A stretch of DNA of 64,000 nt from a virus. A program made the position numbers and the translations under genes. The notes beneath the pieces are model-generated. The model did no database searches and was not told the DNA's origin. It saw only the letters and a list, made by a program, of their open reading frames with translations. This document shows, one piece after another, positions 27,688 through 35,991 of this stretch. Each line of letters starts with the position of its first letter. Position 1 is the stretch's first letter. Location of the stretch: positions 1-64,000 of IMG/VR virus record IMGVR_UViG_3300037189_026210. One strand, 5' to 3'.

Positions 27688-28871
27688 TGAAATTAAAAAG
27701 CGATTCAGTTATATTTGCCGTTGTTGATGATTTAAGTTTGGATAATCATGAATATTTGACATACATTCAATCTTTAGAATTGCAAAGTTCAATAAATAGA
27801 AATTTCCAAAAATCCGTCGGAAGCAGTCTGTCGGATCAAGTTATGTTTGTAAATCCAGAAATAGTTTTAAATATTTCTTATTTATACAGAACTGATTTTT
27901 TTAATGAAAAAATGTTTAAGTTTTTTATTAGAAATAATAGAGTGGATGCTAAATCCATCCTATGGAACATGGTGACAAATTCTTCTATAAAATCTGCTTT
28001 TTTAATTTTTTCAGAAAAAGAGGGTTCTTCGATTATTTCCGATATCCTTCATCCAACTGGAGGATTTAATGAAAATATGATTGGAATTTATTTAGAAAAT
28101 TTATTTATAAATTCTTATTCGTTTTCATTTTCAATAGGAAAAATACCATCCGTTAATGTTTCATTAAGTGTAGATGATTTAAAAATTTCAAATATTAGTA
28201 AACAAGCAACTACTTTTTATGTGAATAAGTTAACCAGTGCAAGACTTCAACTATTAAAAGAAAAAGTAAACAACTTATATTATAGAACGAGTTCTGAAAC
28301 ACAAAATTTCACAAGCAGCTTACTAAATTTAAAAAATATTTCAATAATAAACAATAAAATAAATGAGACTCAAGCTCCAGTTATAGATTTAACAAATTTC
28401 TTATCTGGAAATATAACTGATTTAAATATTTCTATAGATTTTGGACGTAATAAATTTTATTTTTTTGAAAAAGGAAACAAGGCAACAAATAGAGAATTCA
28501 TACTACCATGCAAGGGCTCTTTAGAGTTTTCTGGAATTAGTGCGAACTTTACAAAAAAACAATTGGACGACTTTACGAAAAACGACAAGAAATTTTCATT
28601 AGAATTAACTGTTGGAGTTGAAAAAGGGAATTTTGATTACGCCGTAATAATGATTTCAAACATTATTTTAGAAGATTTTTCCTATTCAATTGATATTAAT
28701 AATTTTATAACATATTCAGTTAAATGTCTATTTGAAATTAATGAAACAGGTGGTTTTATCATTGATCAATATAAAATTCAAGGAAATTTAAACATTCCGA
28801 ATAGCGCATTTTCATCAGAAGGTGTTGTATTGAAGGTTGCAGAAACAAATCAAACAATAAATTTTATATAG
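27687..28871 (+). CDS. Third tail-tube-like protein of the tail module
   Basis: The start is placed at ATG 27687, after GGAGG about nine bases upstream. A longer in-frame extension to 27660 uses TTG and lies inside the previous gene. The 394-residue product has NSYSFSFSIGKIPSVNVSLS at about residues 142-161, the same signature as the proteins at 9493 and 21026, and is otherwise beta-rich with a helical insertion (about 170-215). A tail-tip ring or hub element with a tube-like fold is likely. It ends back to back with the minus-strand gene at 28872, with no terminator between them. Confidence 0.6.
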   Translation: MKLKSDSVIFAVVDDLSLDNHEYLTYIQSLELQSSINRNFQKSVGSSLSDQVMFVNPEIVLNISYLYRTDFFNEKMFKFFIRNNRVDAKSILWNMVTNSSIKSAFLIFSEKEGSSIISDILHPTGGFNENMIGIYLENLFINSYSFSFSIGKIPSVNVSLSVDDLKISNISKQATTFYVNKLTSARLQLLKEKVNNLYYRTSSETQNFTSSLLNLKNISIINNKINETQAPVIDLTNFLSGNITDLNISIDFGRNKFYFFEKGNKATNREFILPCKGSLEFSGISANFTKKQLDDFTKNDKKFSLELTVGVEKGNFDYAVIMISNIILEDFSYSIDINNFITYSVKCLFEINETGGFIIDQYKIQGNLNIPNSAFSSEGVVLKVAETNQTINFI

Positions 28872-29261
28872 TTAAAGTTCTATTTTGACATTTTTTGTTT
28901 CGAAGGTTTTTTTGAATGTATCTGGATGTTTTGCGCCTCTTCTATTTTTGCTATATTCTTTATAATAATTTTGTTTAACTGGATCTACGCCACCCATTAC
29001 AGAGGCTCTTTTCTCGCTCAATTCCTTGCTGTAATCTAGCATATTTCCATAAGTTCCTTTTTTAGATTTTGTTCTATCTAAGAAATCATTTGTACTAAAT
29101 GGATCTTGTTTTGTATCAATTGATGCTTGAGGTATTGTGAAAATTCTTTTCCAACTTTTTTCACTTCCCTTTTCGCCATTATATTCATGGACTTCGTTCA
29201 TTGATTGGAGAATTTCTCTAATTTCTCCAGTTTTTTCATTTTGATAAAGATACAATGGCAT
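28872..29261 (-). CDS. FmdB-like phage protein lacking the zinc cysteines
   Basis: The 129-residue protein has an N-terminus (MPLYLYQNEKTGEIREILQS) that follows the FmdB-type zinc-ribbon start (MPxYxYxCxxCG), but both Cys positions are replaced and the whole protein has no Cys. The rest is charged, with short conserved-looking segments (SVMGGVDPVKQNYYKEY). Cysteine-free relatives occur in other large phages to my knowledge, of unknown function. It is the last gene on the minus strand before the tail module and is separated from Hsp20 by a terminator. Confidence 0.5.
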   Translation of the reverse strand: MPLYLYQNEKTGEIREILQSMNEVHEYNGEKGSEKSWKRIFTIPQASIDTKQDPFSTNDFLDRTKSKKGTYGNMLDYSKELSEKRASVMGGVDPVKQNYYKEYSKNRRGAKHPDTFKKTFETKNVKIEL

Positions 29262-29275
29262 AGCTATTATAAAAA

Positions 29276-29310
29276 GAAAACCCGTCGATTTCGACGGGTT
29301 TCTTATTTTT
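29276..29310 (-). terminator. Bidirectional-looking hairpin terminator downstream of hsp20
   Basis: The stem CCCGTCG / CGACGGG (29281-29287 with 29292-29298) has loop ATTT. T-rich runs lie on the right and an A-rich run on the left, so minus-strand transcripts leaving hsp20 would end in U residues. Confidence 0.85.
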
Positions 29311-29326
29311 TTATTTTTTAGATTGA

Positions 29327-29683
29327 TTAATCAAGATCAATTTGAATTGTCTTATTATTTGTGCTGCAGCTAATTGTCAAAATGCCATTCTTTAGCGAAG
29401 CCTTGATTGAAGATTCGTCAACGGTAGAGCTTAAAGTTTCTGAAATTTTCAGAATTCCAAATTCTTTATTTTCAGCTTTAATGTTTAGAATTTTTTTACC
29501 GTGATGCCCTTTGTCAATACTGAGCTTAATTTCTGGCTTTTCATATCCAGGTACTCTAAATTTAATTTTAGAAATACCATTTTCATCAGCGTATCCTTGA
29601 CTTGCTAATGTAGACAATGAATTTGAGTTTAGATTGCTTTTTAATCCAAAAGCTTGATTAATTATTTCGTCTGTTAAATACAT
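29327..29683 (-). CDS. Small heat shock protein (Hsp20 / alpha-crystallin)
   Basis: The 118-residue protein has an alpha-crystallin core at about residues 35-115. It includes the characteristic end LSSTVDESSIKASLKNGILTISC (about 84-106), which matches the family's L-P-x-x-V-D-x-x-x-I-x-A-x-L-x-N-G-V-L-T-I pattern. The N-terminal arm is short and the C-terminal IxI-type tail reads IQID. Phage Hsp20 proteins probably act as holdases during virion assembly or stress. It is followed by a terminator. Confidence 0.85.
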   Translation of the reverse strand: MYLTDEIINQAFGLKSNLNSNSLSTLASQGYADENGISKIKFRVPGYEKPEIKLSIDKGHHGKKILNIKAENKEFGILKISETLSSTVDESSIKASLKNGILTISCSTNNKTIQIDLD

Positions 29684-29704
29684 ATAATTTTATTTAAGCA
29701 AATG

Positions 29705-30769
29705 CTATGCCAACCCAATTATGCTTAAAATTTCATCAGTAGCACGTTTATATGTGAAAGTTTGTCCCAGTAATGAGCCATGAGAATTAATTTGTCCCAC
29801 TTTTGTCTCAGCAATTTCCATTGCTGAAATGAGATTTTGCTCATCAAAAGTTAAAAATGTTCCTTGATTAAAAGCTGCTCCATTTTTAAAAAACATTCCA
29901 TCTTCCGAATCTTGCTCTCCATTTGGCTCAACAAGAATACAATTATCTTCATTGGCCCACTCTTTATGCGCAGTGCCATTTAAAACAATACTCCACTTCC
30001 CAAGGCATGTAGCATTAAATGCTGGTAAATTCCAACCTTCTCCACCACTCATTCCAGTTAAATCAATATCAATAGCATTTAACACTTCGTTCATTTCTTT
30101 ATTTGTCTTAAGCCAAGGAATAAAGTTAATGTTTGAATAATGCCTCCCTTCTAAGCATGAAGCGATAATTTGCTGCATACCTTCTGGTTTAACAAACGGA
30201 TTTGTAATACAACAAGAAAGTAAATATTTATTATTATTTCCATATTTTTTTAACCATATTTTTATTAACTTTTCTGTATGTTTTCTTTTTTCAAACTTTC
30301 CAAAAAGTCCAAAATGAACAACATTTTCTAAGTATTTTCTACCAGTAATATGGAAATCTTCATCAAAACCAAGTTTAAACGTATCTTTAGTTTCAAATAA
30401 ATCTGAAGCATGTCTTGAGGAGAAGATTGTTTTATTTTGTAATTTCGCAATTATTTTTTCAATTTCCGTTGGTTTATTGCTTTCGTAAAATGTTAATAAA
30501 TATTGCTCTCTTGAACGCAATGAATCAGATCCATTTAAATGCCAAAGCTTTAACGTTTTTAAGTTTTGTCCAAGAGCTTCATAGCGTCTGTTACCAGCTT
30601 CATTAAGCCATTGCATAAATTCTTGCGTTGGCTGCATTGCAGATAAATCAGGTTCTCCAATTGGAAAATAAGCAATTTTACGTCCAGCTTTAAAAAGTTC
30701 TCTTAATATGTTGTAAGAGACATTTCCAAAACTTAAAGAATTAAGTGGCGCTTCTACTATTAAATCCAT
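29705..30769 (-). CDS. Glycosyltransferase, GT-B fold (GT4-like)
   Basis: The 354-residue protein has two Rossmann-like halves. The C-terminal donor-binding half contains GMSGGEGWNLPAFNA near residue 245 and CILVEPNG further on, matching the E-x7-E / GEGFGLP region of GT4 enzymes. The N-terminal half starts MDLIVEAPLNSLSFGNVSYN, like acceptor-binding domains. It lies between SSB and Hsp20 on the minus strand rather than with the sugar cluster, and three bases separate it from SSB. Donor and acceptor are unknown. Confidence 0.75.
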   Translation of the reverse strand: MDLIVEAPLNSLSFGNVSYNILRELFKAGRKIAYFPIGEPDLSAMQPTQEFMQWLNEAGNRRYEALGQNLKTLKLWHLNGSDSLRSREQYLLTFYESNKPTEIEKIIAKLQNKTIFSSRHASDLFETKDTFKLGFDEDFHITGRKYLENVVHFGLFGKFEKRKHTEKLIKIWLKKYGNNNKYLLSCCITNPFVKPEGMQQIIASCLEGRHYSNINFIPWLKTNKEMNEVLNAIDIDLTGMSGGEGWNLPAFNATCLGKWSIVLNGTAHKEWANEDNCILVEPNGEQDSEDGMFFKNGAAFNQGTFLTFDEQNLISAMEIAETKVGQINSHGSLLGQTFTYKRATDEILSIIGLA

Positions 30770-30771
30770 AA

Positions 30772-31167
30772 TTAAAATGGGACTTCTGAATCATCTTCTA
30801 CTGATTTTTGTTTTGTTGGCTTGCTTTCTTCTTTAGTAGAATTTTGCTCTCCTTTTTCTGCTTTAGATCCAACGTTAGAAAATCTAATTTCTTGAGCTTT
30901 TACAAAAATTTTAGTTTCTTTTTTTCCATCCTTTTCCCAAGAATCCATGCACAATCTTCCATCAACAATAATTCCAGATCCTTTTTTAAGCCATTTGCTT
31001 GCAAAATTAGCTTGATCGCCCCAAGCTTCACAATCAATATATACTGTATTTTTTTCTCTAAATGGATCATCAATAGCCAATCTTAATTTTGCCACAGATG
31101 AATCTTTCAATTGTTTAATCTCCACATCTTTAACGACGTTACCTATTAATATTACTTTGTTATACAT
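30772..31167 (-). CDS. ssb: Single-stranded DNA-binding protein
   Basis: The 131-residue protein has a bacterial-type OB fold at residues 1-105 (MYNKVILIGNVVKDVEI; AKLRLAID; KGSGIIVDGRL; ETKIFVKAQEI). This is followed by a flexible charged linker and the acidic tip DDSEVPF, the equivalent of the DDDIPF tip that recruits host repair and replication proteins. The start ATG overlaps the end of the sigma factor gene by eight bases. It coats single-stranded DNA during phage replication alongside the helicase, primase and polymerase at 46-54 kb. Confidence 0.93.
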   Translation of the reverse strand: MYNKVILIGNVVKDVEIKQLKDSSVAKLRLAIDDPFREKNTVYIDCEAWGDQANFASKWLKKGSGIIVDGRLCMDSWEKDGKKETKIFVKAQEIRFSNVGSKAEKGEQNSTKEESKPTKQKSVEDDSEVPF

Positions 31168-31735
31168 AGTTTATTTCTTTCTTTACTTCTTCTAAAAATT
31201 TATTGTGGATGTTTATACATCCTTGAATGCTAATGTCAATCTCTTTTGCAATTTTTTTCCAAGACATGGTTTTATTTCCGTTTCCTATTTTATATCTTAA
31301 TGATAAAATTTTATGAATTCTTTTATCTGGATTTTCTTTTGCAATTTCAAAAATTTTATTTAGTATTTCTTTTGATGAAATTTCATTAGTTTTATCAGAT
31401 TCAGAAAATCTAAAGTCTTCTTTATATTCTTCGATATCGTTATATTGATATTTTATCCCCCTATTGAATAAATTCAAACACTTCCATCTAGTTTCATTTC
31501 CAAGGTATGTTGAAAATTTTGCTTTTTTATTTGGATCAAAGTTTAATATTGCTTTATATATCGATATAAACTTGTCTTCTATTAAATCATTTTTATCAAG
31601 AAAGGTGCAGTTATTAGGTATAACTGAATTTACCATTTCTAAATAAATTCCAGAATGTCTTTCAATCAAAAGATTTAGACTGTTTGTGTCATTTTCTTTT
31701 TTTACTTTTTCTATTAAATTTAAATCGCTTTCCAT
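31160..31735 (-). CDS. Sigma-70 family RNA polymerase sigma factor
   Basis: The 191-residue protein has a sigma region 2 at about residues 20-90 (LIEDKFISIYKAILNFDPNKK, then KFSTYLGNETRWKCLNLF, the 2.3-2.4 part). A region 4 helix-turn-helix lies at about 125-187 (LSLRYKI ... MSWKKIAKEIDISIQGC). Regions 1.1 and 3 are missing, as in small alternative sigma factors. It overlaps the dNMP kinase by 16 bases and SSB by eight. It probably redirects host RNA polymerase to phage promoters, and the GTGTAAA element upstream of late genes is the best candidate target (inference). Confidence 0.82.
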   Translation of the reverse strand: MESDLNLIEKVKKENDTNSLNLLIERHSGIYLEMVNSVIPNNCTFLDKNDLIEDKFISIYKAILNFDPNKKAKFSTYLGNETRWKCLNLFNRGIKYQYNDIEEYKEDFRFSESDKTNEISSKEILNKIFEIAKENPDKRIHKILSLRYKIGNGNKTMSWKKIAKEIDISIQGCINIHNKFLEEVKKEINYV

Positions 31736-32307
31736 GATTGTAGTTTTCGAGTTAGATCTTCACAGCTACAAATAAGCGATTCAACAATCTGATCTATTGT
31801 TTCTTCATCTACGATTCCATTATTTTCGATTGTTTGCCAAGTCATTTTAAGAGAAGCTAAACTAGCAACTTTAGGATTATTTTCCGCTTCTTGTTCATTC
31901 GGAGCTTCGACATAAAAATTTTCTTTTATTTGTCGAGTTATATGGATTAAAAATCCATCGTTATCAATAATCCATTTTGCTTCATTTTCATAACGAACAT
32001 CAGTAATTATTGTTAGTTTATTTTTTAAGTTTTTTTCAATTTGTTTTATCCAATAATTTGGATCTTGATTTCTTTTTGACTCTCCATATGCAACCAACAT
32101 CGGTCGTATCAATATTTTTTCAGAATCTTTTTTTGTGAATGCTGAAATATTAAATTTTTTTAAAAGAAATTCATCTATATCAAATTTTAAAACATTTGCA
32201 AAAGCATCTATGCTTGATTCAATTTTAAAATTTTTTAAAATTCTTTGCAACGACAAGCCAAAGGTGTCTTTTCCACTCCTTGCATAGCCAGAAATTCCAA
32301 TAATCAT
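31720..32307 (-). CDS. Deoxynucleoside monophosphate kinase
   Basis: The start is placed at ATG 32307, one base after the dUTPase stop. A longer GTG reading would extend into dUTPase. The 195-residue product begins MIIGISGYARSGKDT, a P-loop (residues 7-15). It has RPMLVAYGESKRNQDPNYW near 70-88 and TIITDVRYENEA near 100-111, the layout of T4 gp1-type dNMP kinases. It phosphorylates dNMPs to dNDPs and so feeds polymerase precursors together with dUTPase and ribonucleotide reductase. Confidence 0.85.
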   Translation of the reverse strand: MIIGISGYARSGKDTFGLSLQRILKNFKIESSIDAFANVLKFDIDEFLLKKFNISAFTKKDSEKILIRPMLVAYGESKRNQDPNYWIKQIEKNLKNKLTIITDVRYENEAKWIIDNDGFLIHITRQIKENFYVEAPNEQEAENNPKVASLASLKMTWQTIENNGIVDEETIDQIVESLICSCEDLTRKLQSWKAI

Positions 32308-32308
32308 T

Positions 32309-32824
32309 TTATTTTCCAGTGCTCCCGAAACCACCTCTACCAGTTTCCATTAATTGTTCCACATATTGAATATCTAAATTTAAATTTTTACTAAAAACTA
32401 GCTGGCAGATTTTATCTCCTATTTTATATATCTTTTCCATATCGGGTTTTATGTAAAATTTGTCATATAAAACAACAATGTCATTCGGCTGATAAATATA
32501 TTTAAATCTGCATTTAATTGACTCCCTCCATTCGGGATCTATTAATCCAATTCCATTTGCTAGAATTAAATTTTTATTGCTTATGCTAGATCTGGGAAAG
32601 ATCATTGTGAATATATCCTCTTCACCATTCTTCTGAATAGTGTCAAGTTTTATTCCTGTATCATATTCAATATAATCAATGCTTGAATAACAATCGTTAA
32701 ATTTAGATCCAACAATAATCGGGTCACTGACTGCTTTAACATCAAAGCCAATATCTCTTTGCCACGTTTTCGTTTCTAGTTTAAAATTTTTCTGAATAAA
32801 AATTTTGTTTTTGTTATTGTTCAT
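32309..32824 (-). CDS. dut: dUTP diphosphatase (trimeric dUTPase)
   Basis: The 171-residue protein shows all five dUTPase motifs: DIGFDVKA (24-31), PRSS (77-80), GIGLIDPEWRESIKC (91-105), GDKICQLVF (136-144) and RGGFGSTG (163-170). It converts dUTP to dUMP, preventing uracil incorporation and supplying dTMP synthesis. It overlaps the upstream 100-residue gene by 11 bases and touches the dNMP kinase, so the three are co-transcribed. Confidence 0.95.
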   Translation of the reverse strand: MNNNKNKIFIQKNFKLETKTWQRDIGFDVKAVSDPIIVGSKFNDCYSSIDYIEYDTGIKLDTIQKNGEEDIFTMIFPRSSISNKNLILANGIGLIDPEWRESIKCRFKYIYQPNDIVVLYDKFYIKPDMEKIYKIGDKICQLVFSKNLNLDIQYVEQLMETGRGGFGSTGK

Positions 32825-33116
32825 TTTCTTTTTTTTCTAAAAAATCCATTAATTTTATTGCCTCATTATGAAAGCCAGCATCTGCTAAAATCATAGGAGT
32901 AAAAAAAGTTTGACTTTCAAAAACTTCATTTGTTAAGTCTTCTGTTATTTTTTTTATTAAAATCAAAGCTGCTAATCCTTTTTTTTCTGGTTCATTCATT
33001 GTTAATTCAAGGCTTTTTGAAGCTGCCGAAAGTTCATCCTCTGCAAGAACGACCCTTTGCCAACTTGCAGTTTGACAAAGGAAAAAGCGCATTCCATCTG
33101 TAATTTCTCTTATCAC
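32814..33116 (-). CDS. Small protein of unknown function, first gene of the minus-strand nucleotide operon
   Basis: The 100-residue helical protein has two Cys-free helices at about 25-60 and 70-97 and no recognisable motif. The GTG at 33116 is chosen because a TTGACT/TATCTT promoter ends seven bases upstream. An internal ATG eight codons later is the alternative. It leads the operon dUTPase, dNMP kinase, sigma factor, SSB, glycosyltransferase, Hsp20. Function is unknown. Confidence 0.6.
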   Translation of the reverse strand: MIREITDGMRFFLCQTASWQRVVLAEDELSAASKSLELTMNEPEKKGLAALILIKKITEDLTNEVFESQTFFTPMILADAGFHNEAIKLMDFLEKKENEQ

Positions 33117-33123
33117 TTTAAAG

Positions 33124-33151
33124 AAGATAATATTTTTTTTGGAAAAGTCAA
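33124..33151 (-). promoter_or_regulatory. Sigma-70-type promoter for the minus-strand nucleotide operon
   Basis: Read on the minus strand: TTGACT (33151-33146), 16-base spacer, TATCTT (33129-33124), then seven bases to the GTG start. The spacing predicts a leaderless or nearly leaderless mRNA. A second TTGACT occurs farther upstream near 33252. Confidence 0.5.
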
Positions 33152-33289
33152 TATATATTTTTGATTTTCACGAAGTGGAAATCTTTCTGAGCAAAGCGAA
33201 GAAAAGTTTGTGTGTCTTTAATATTTTAATAATAGGCTACACAAAAAGTCAAGCTTTTTTTTAAAAAAACTACAACTTGAAAAATAACG
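33152..33289. other. Divergent intergenic region with short inverted repeats
   Basis: This is the core of the longest gene-free stretch (33117-33329). It contains imperfect dyads such as TTTCACGAAGTGGAAA near 33167-33182 and CTTTCTGAGCAAAGCGAAGAAAAG near 33183-33207, plus a poly-T run near 33254-33262. These could be operator or RNA structure elements between the two divergent promoters. No coding sequence is visible. Confidence 0.35.
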
Positions 33290-33317
33290 TTGACCGATAC
33301 ATTGTTTCGTGTAAAAT
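33290..33317 (+). promoter_or_regulatory. Sigma-70-type promoter for the ribonucleotide reductase operon
   Basis: TTGACC (33290-33295), 16-base spacer, then TAAAAT (33312-33317) preceded by GTG, giving an extended -10. The ATG of nrdB follows 12 bases later, so the leader would be about six bases with no Shine-Dalgarno sequence. Confidence 0.65.
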
Positions 33318-33329
33318 TCTATCACAGCT

Positions 33330-34301
33330 ATGATTTTTAATGAACAAGTATCTCGCAAACCTAATTTATATCCTTGGGCTGAAGAAGCAAAGCAAGCAAT
33401 GCATAATGGTTTTTGGACCGATAAAGTTTTTACATTTGTTGCTGATGTTCAAGACTTTAAGTCTACCTTAAACGATAAAGAAAGAGAGATTGTTGTTCGA
33501 ACTCTTTCTGCTATCGGTCAAATTGAAGTTGCTGTAAAATCCTTTTGGGCCAAACTAGGAGAAAATCTACCTCATCCATCACTTGCTGATCTCGGTTATG
33601 TGATGGCAAACGTTGAGGTTATTCACAACGATGCATACGAACGACTACTTTCAGTACTCGGTTTGGAAGATATTTTTGAGCAAAATCTAAAATTGGAATG
33701 GATTCAAGGAAGAGTTAAGTATTTAAAAAAGTATACCCATAAGTTTTATAAAGACAGCAAGAAGCAATATCTCTATGCTTTGATCCTTTTCACTCTGTTC
33801 GTAGAAAATGTATCTTTGTTTTCCCAATTCTATGTCATCAATTGGTTTAATCGTTTCAGGAATGTTTTACCAGACACTGACACTCAAGTAAAATACACTA
33901 GGAACGAAGAGACAATTCATGCTATGGTTGGCATGAAGCTAGTTAATACAATCAGAGAAGAATATCCTGAACTTTTTGATTATGATTTTGAAATGAAGAT
34001 CCTAGAAGAAGCTGAACAGGCATTCTTGGCTGAATCTAAAATTATTGATTGGATGGTTAATGGAATTCAAGAAGAAAATCTTAGCGCTGATATTTTAAAG
34101 GAGTTCATAAAATCAAGAATAAATGACTCCTTAAAAGAAATAGGATTTAAGCAAATTTTCCGCTTAGATGAAAGTCTTATAGAGAAGACTTCGTGGTTCA
34201 AGGAAGAATTACTTGCAAACACATTAACTGATTTCTTTAAGAAAAGACCAACGGAATATTCCAAAAACAATCAATCATTCACAGAAGACGATCTATTTTA
34301 A
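33330..34301 (+). CDS. nrdB: Ribonucleoside-diphosphate reductase, beta subunit (class I)
   Basis: The 323-residue protein is the radical-generating subunit that pairs with the next gene. Metal ligands and radical Tyr fit the family: D42, E96-x-x-H99 followed by Y103 (EVIHNDAY, like the E. coli E115/H118/Y122 segment), E159, and E194-x-x-H197 (RNEETIHAM). The Tyr is retained, so a class Ia/Ib-type Tyr radical is expected. It supplies dNDPs in the cytoplasm during infection. It is the first gene of the operon and lies one base before nrdA. Confidence 0.93.
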   Translation: MIFNEQVSRKPNLYPWAEEAKQAMHNGFWTDKVFTFVADVQDFKSTLNDKEREIVVRTLSAIGQIEVAVKSFWAKLGENLPHPSLADLGYVMANVEVIHNDAYERLLSVLGLEDIFEQNLKLEWIQGRVKYLKKYTHKFYKDSKKQYLYALILFTLFVENVSLFSQFYVINWFNRFRNVLPDTDTQVKYTRNEETIHAMVGMKLVNTIREEYPELFDYDFEMKILEEAEQAFLAESKIIDWMVNGIQEENLSADILKEFIKSRINDSLKEIGFKQIFRLDESLIEKTSWFKEELLANTLTDFFKKRPTEYSKNNQSFTEDDLF

Positions 34302-34302
34302 T

Positions 34303-35949
34303 ATGTCAGAAATATACTGGTTAAACAAAGAGTCTAGAAATTTTTTAAGCAAAGGATATTTAATCGAAGGAGAAAGTGCCGAAAATAGATTGCATCAAAT
34401 TGCAGATACAGCTCAAAAATATTTACCAGAAATAAAATTCTATGACAAGTTCATGGAGTATTTAAAATCTGGTTTTTACTCTCTAAGTTCTCCAGTTTGG
34501 TCAAATTTCGGAAGAAAAAGAGGTCTTCCAATTTCCTGCTTTGGCTCATGCGTTGAAGATACAATGGATAGTATTTTAGGCAAAGCCGCCGAAGTTGGAA
34601 AAATGTCTCAAATGGGAGGTGGAACTAGTGGATACTTTGGAAATTTACGCCCAAGAGGAGCAAAAATCTCAAGCGGTGGAGAAACATCTGGAGCTGTTCA
34701 TTTCATGAAAATGTTTGAGACGAACACTAATGTCATCTCTCAAGGAAATACTAGAAGAGGTAGCTTTGCAGCTTATCTTCCAATAGATCATCCCGATATT
34801 GAAGAATTGCTTCAAATTAAAGATGAAGGTTCAACTATACAGGAAATATCAATCGGAGTTTGTATTTCTGACGAATGGATGAAATCAATGATTGATGGAG
34901 ATAAAGATAAAAGAAGTCTTTGGGGCAAAATAATTAAAAAGAAATATGCAAGTGGATATCCATATATATTCTTTTCCGATAACGCCAACAATCAAGCTCC
35001 AGAAGTCTATAAAGACAAAGGTTTAAAAATTAAACATTCAAATCTTTGTTCTGAAATAATGCTTCCGAATAATGAAGATGAGTCATTTGTTTGCTGTTTG
35101 TCTTCTATGAATTTGGCAAAGTGGGATCAATGGAAAGATACGGATGCCGTACAGATGATGATTTACTTCCTAGATACAGTGATGGAAGAATTCATTATTA
35201 AAACTGAGGGCATGAAATACATGGAAGCCGCACGTAACTTTGCGGTACGTCATAGAGCATTAGGGCTTGGCGGTCTTGGGTGGAGCACATATCTCCAAGA
35301 CAACATGATTGCCTTTGAATCTTTCGAGGCAAAAATGTTAAATGCTCAAATTTGGAAATCAATAAAAGAAAAAGCAACTAACGCTAGTCAATTTTTAGCG
35401 ACAGTAAAAGGCGAGCCAGAATTGTTAAAAGGTTATGGTCGAAGAAATTCTACTCTACTGGCAGTAGCTCCAACCACATCAAGTTCTTTTATTCTTGGGC
35501 AAGTTTCCCCAAGCATTGAGCCGTTGAAAGATAATTACTTCATAAAAGACTTGGCTAAAACAAGATCAACTTACAAAAATCCAAGTCTTAAAAAATTCCT
35601 TTCTTCAATAGATAAAGATACCATGGAAGTATGGGATACAGTTCTTCAAAAAGCTGGAAGTGTTCAGCATCTTGATTTTTTAACCCAAGAACAAAAGGAT
35701 GTATTTAAAACATTTGGCGAAATTTCCCAAAAAGAAATAATTATTCAAGCTGCGCAAAGGCAAAAACATATTGATCAAGGTCAGTCCTTAAATATTCATA
35801 TTCCTCCAGATACTAAACCAAAAGACGTTAGCGATCTAATGATTTTTGCTTGGGAACAGGGCATTAAATCTCTTTATTACCAAAGAAGCGCTAACCCAGC
35901 ACAAGAATTAGCTAGATCTATTTTAGGATGTAAATCTTGTGAAGCGTAA
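34303..35949 (+). CDS. nrdA: Ribonucleoside-diphosphate reductase, alpha subunit (compact)
   Basis: The 548-residue catalytic subunit is shorter than cellular NrdA (about 750) and lacks an N-terminal ATP cone, so dATP feedback is probably lost. Active-site N247-x-C249-x-E251 (NLCSE) is present. C79 or C83 (SCFGSC) and C264/C265 can form the redox pair. SLYYQRS carries the radical-transfer Tyr pair, and the tail ends C543-K-S-C546 for thioredoxin or glutaredoxin reduction. Compact NrdA proteins of this kind are common in phages. Confidence 0.93.
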   Translation: MSEIYWLNKESRNFLSKGYLIEGESAENRLHQIADTAQKYLPEIKFYDKFMEYLKSGFYSLSSPVWSNFGRKRGLPISCFGSCVEDTMDSILGKAAEVGKMSQMGGGTSGYFGNLRPRGAKISSGGETSGAVHFMKMFETNTNVISQGNTRRGSFAAYLPIDHPDIEELLQIKDEGSTIQEISIGVCISDEWMKSMIDGDKDKRSLWGKIIKKKYASGYPYIFFSDNANNQAPEVYKDKGLKIKHSNLCSEIMLPNNEDESFVCCLSSMNLAKWDQWKDTDAVQMMIYFLDTVMEEFIIKTEGMKYMEAARNFAVRHRALGLGGLGWSTYLQDNMIAFESFEAKMLNAQIWKSIKEKATNASQFLATVKGEPELLKGYGRRNSTLLAVAPTTSSSFILGQVSPSIEPLKDNYFIKDLAKTRSTYKNPSLKKFLSSIDKDTMEVWDTVLQKAGSVQHLDFLTQEQKDVFKTFGEISQKEIIIQAAQRQKHIDQGQSLNIHIPPDTKPKDVSDLMIFAWEQGIKSLYYQRSANPAQELARSILGCKSCEA

Positions 35950-35976
35950 AAAAATTTCTCTTACTTTATTTTCTCT

Positions 35977-35985
35977 GTGTAAAGA
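35977..35985 (+). promoter_or_regulatory. GTGTAAAGA motif six bases before ATG
   Basis: GTGTAAAGA is followed by six bases and ATG 35992, with no Shine-Dalgarno sequence. It belongs to the recurring GTGTAA family, with no clear -35 box. Confidence 0.4.
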
Positions 35986-35991
35986 TAAAAA

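Noticed and set aside
33241-33262. AAAAAGTCAAGCTTTTTT considered as a terminator
   Set aside because: The possible stem is only AT pairs with one G-C and no GC-rich core, and no gene ends just upstream of it in either direction.
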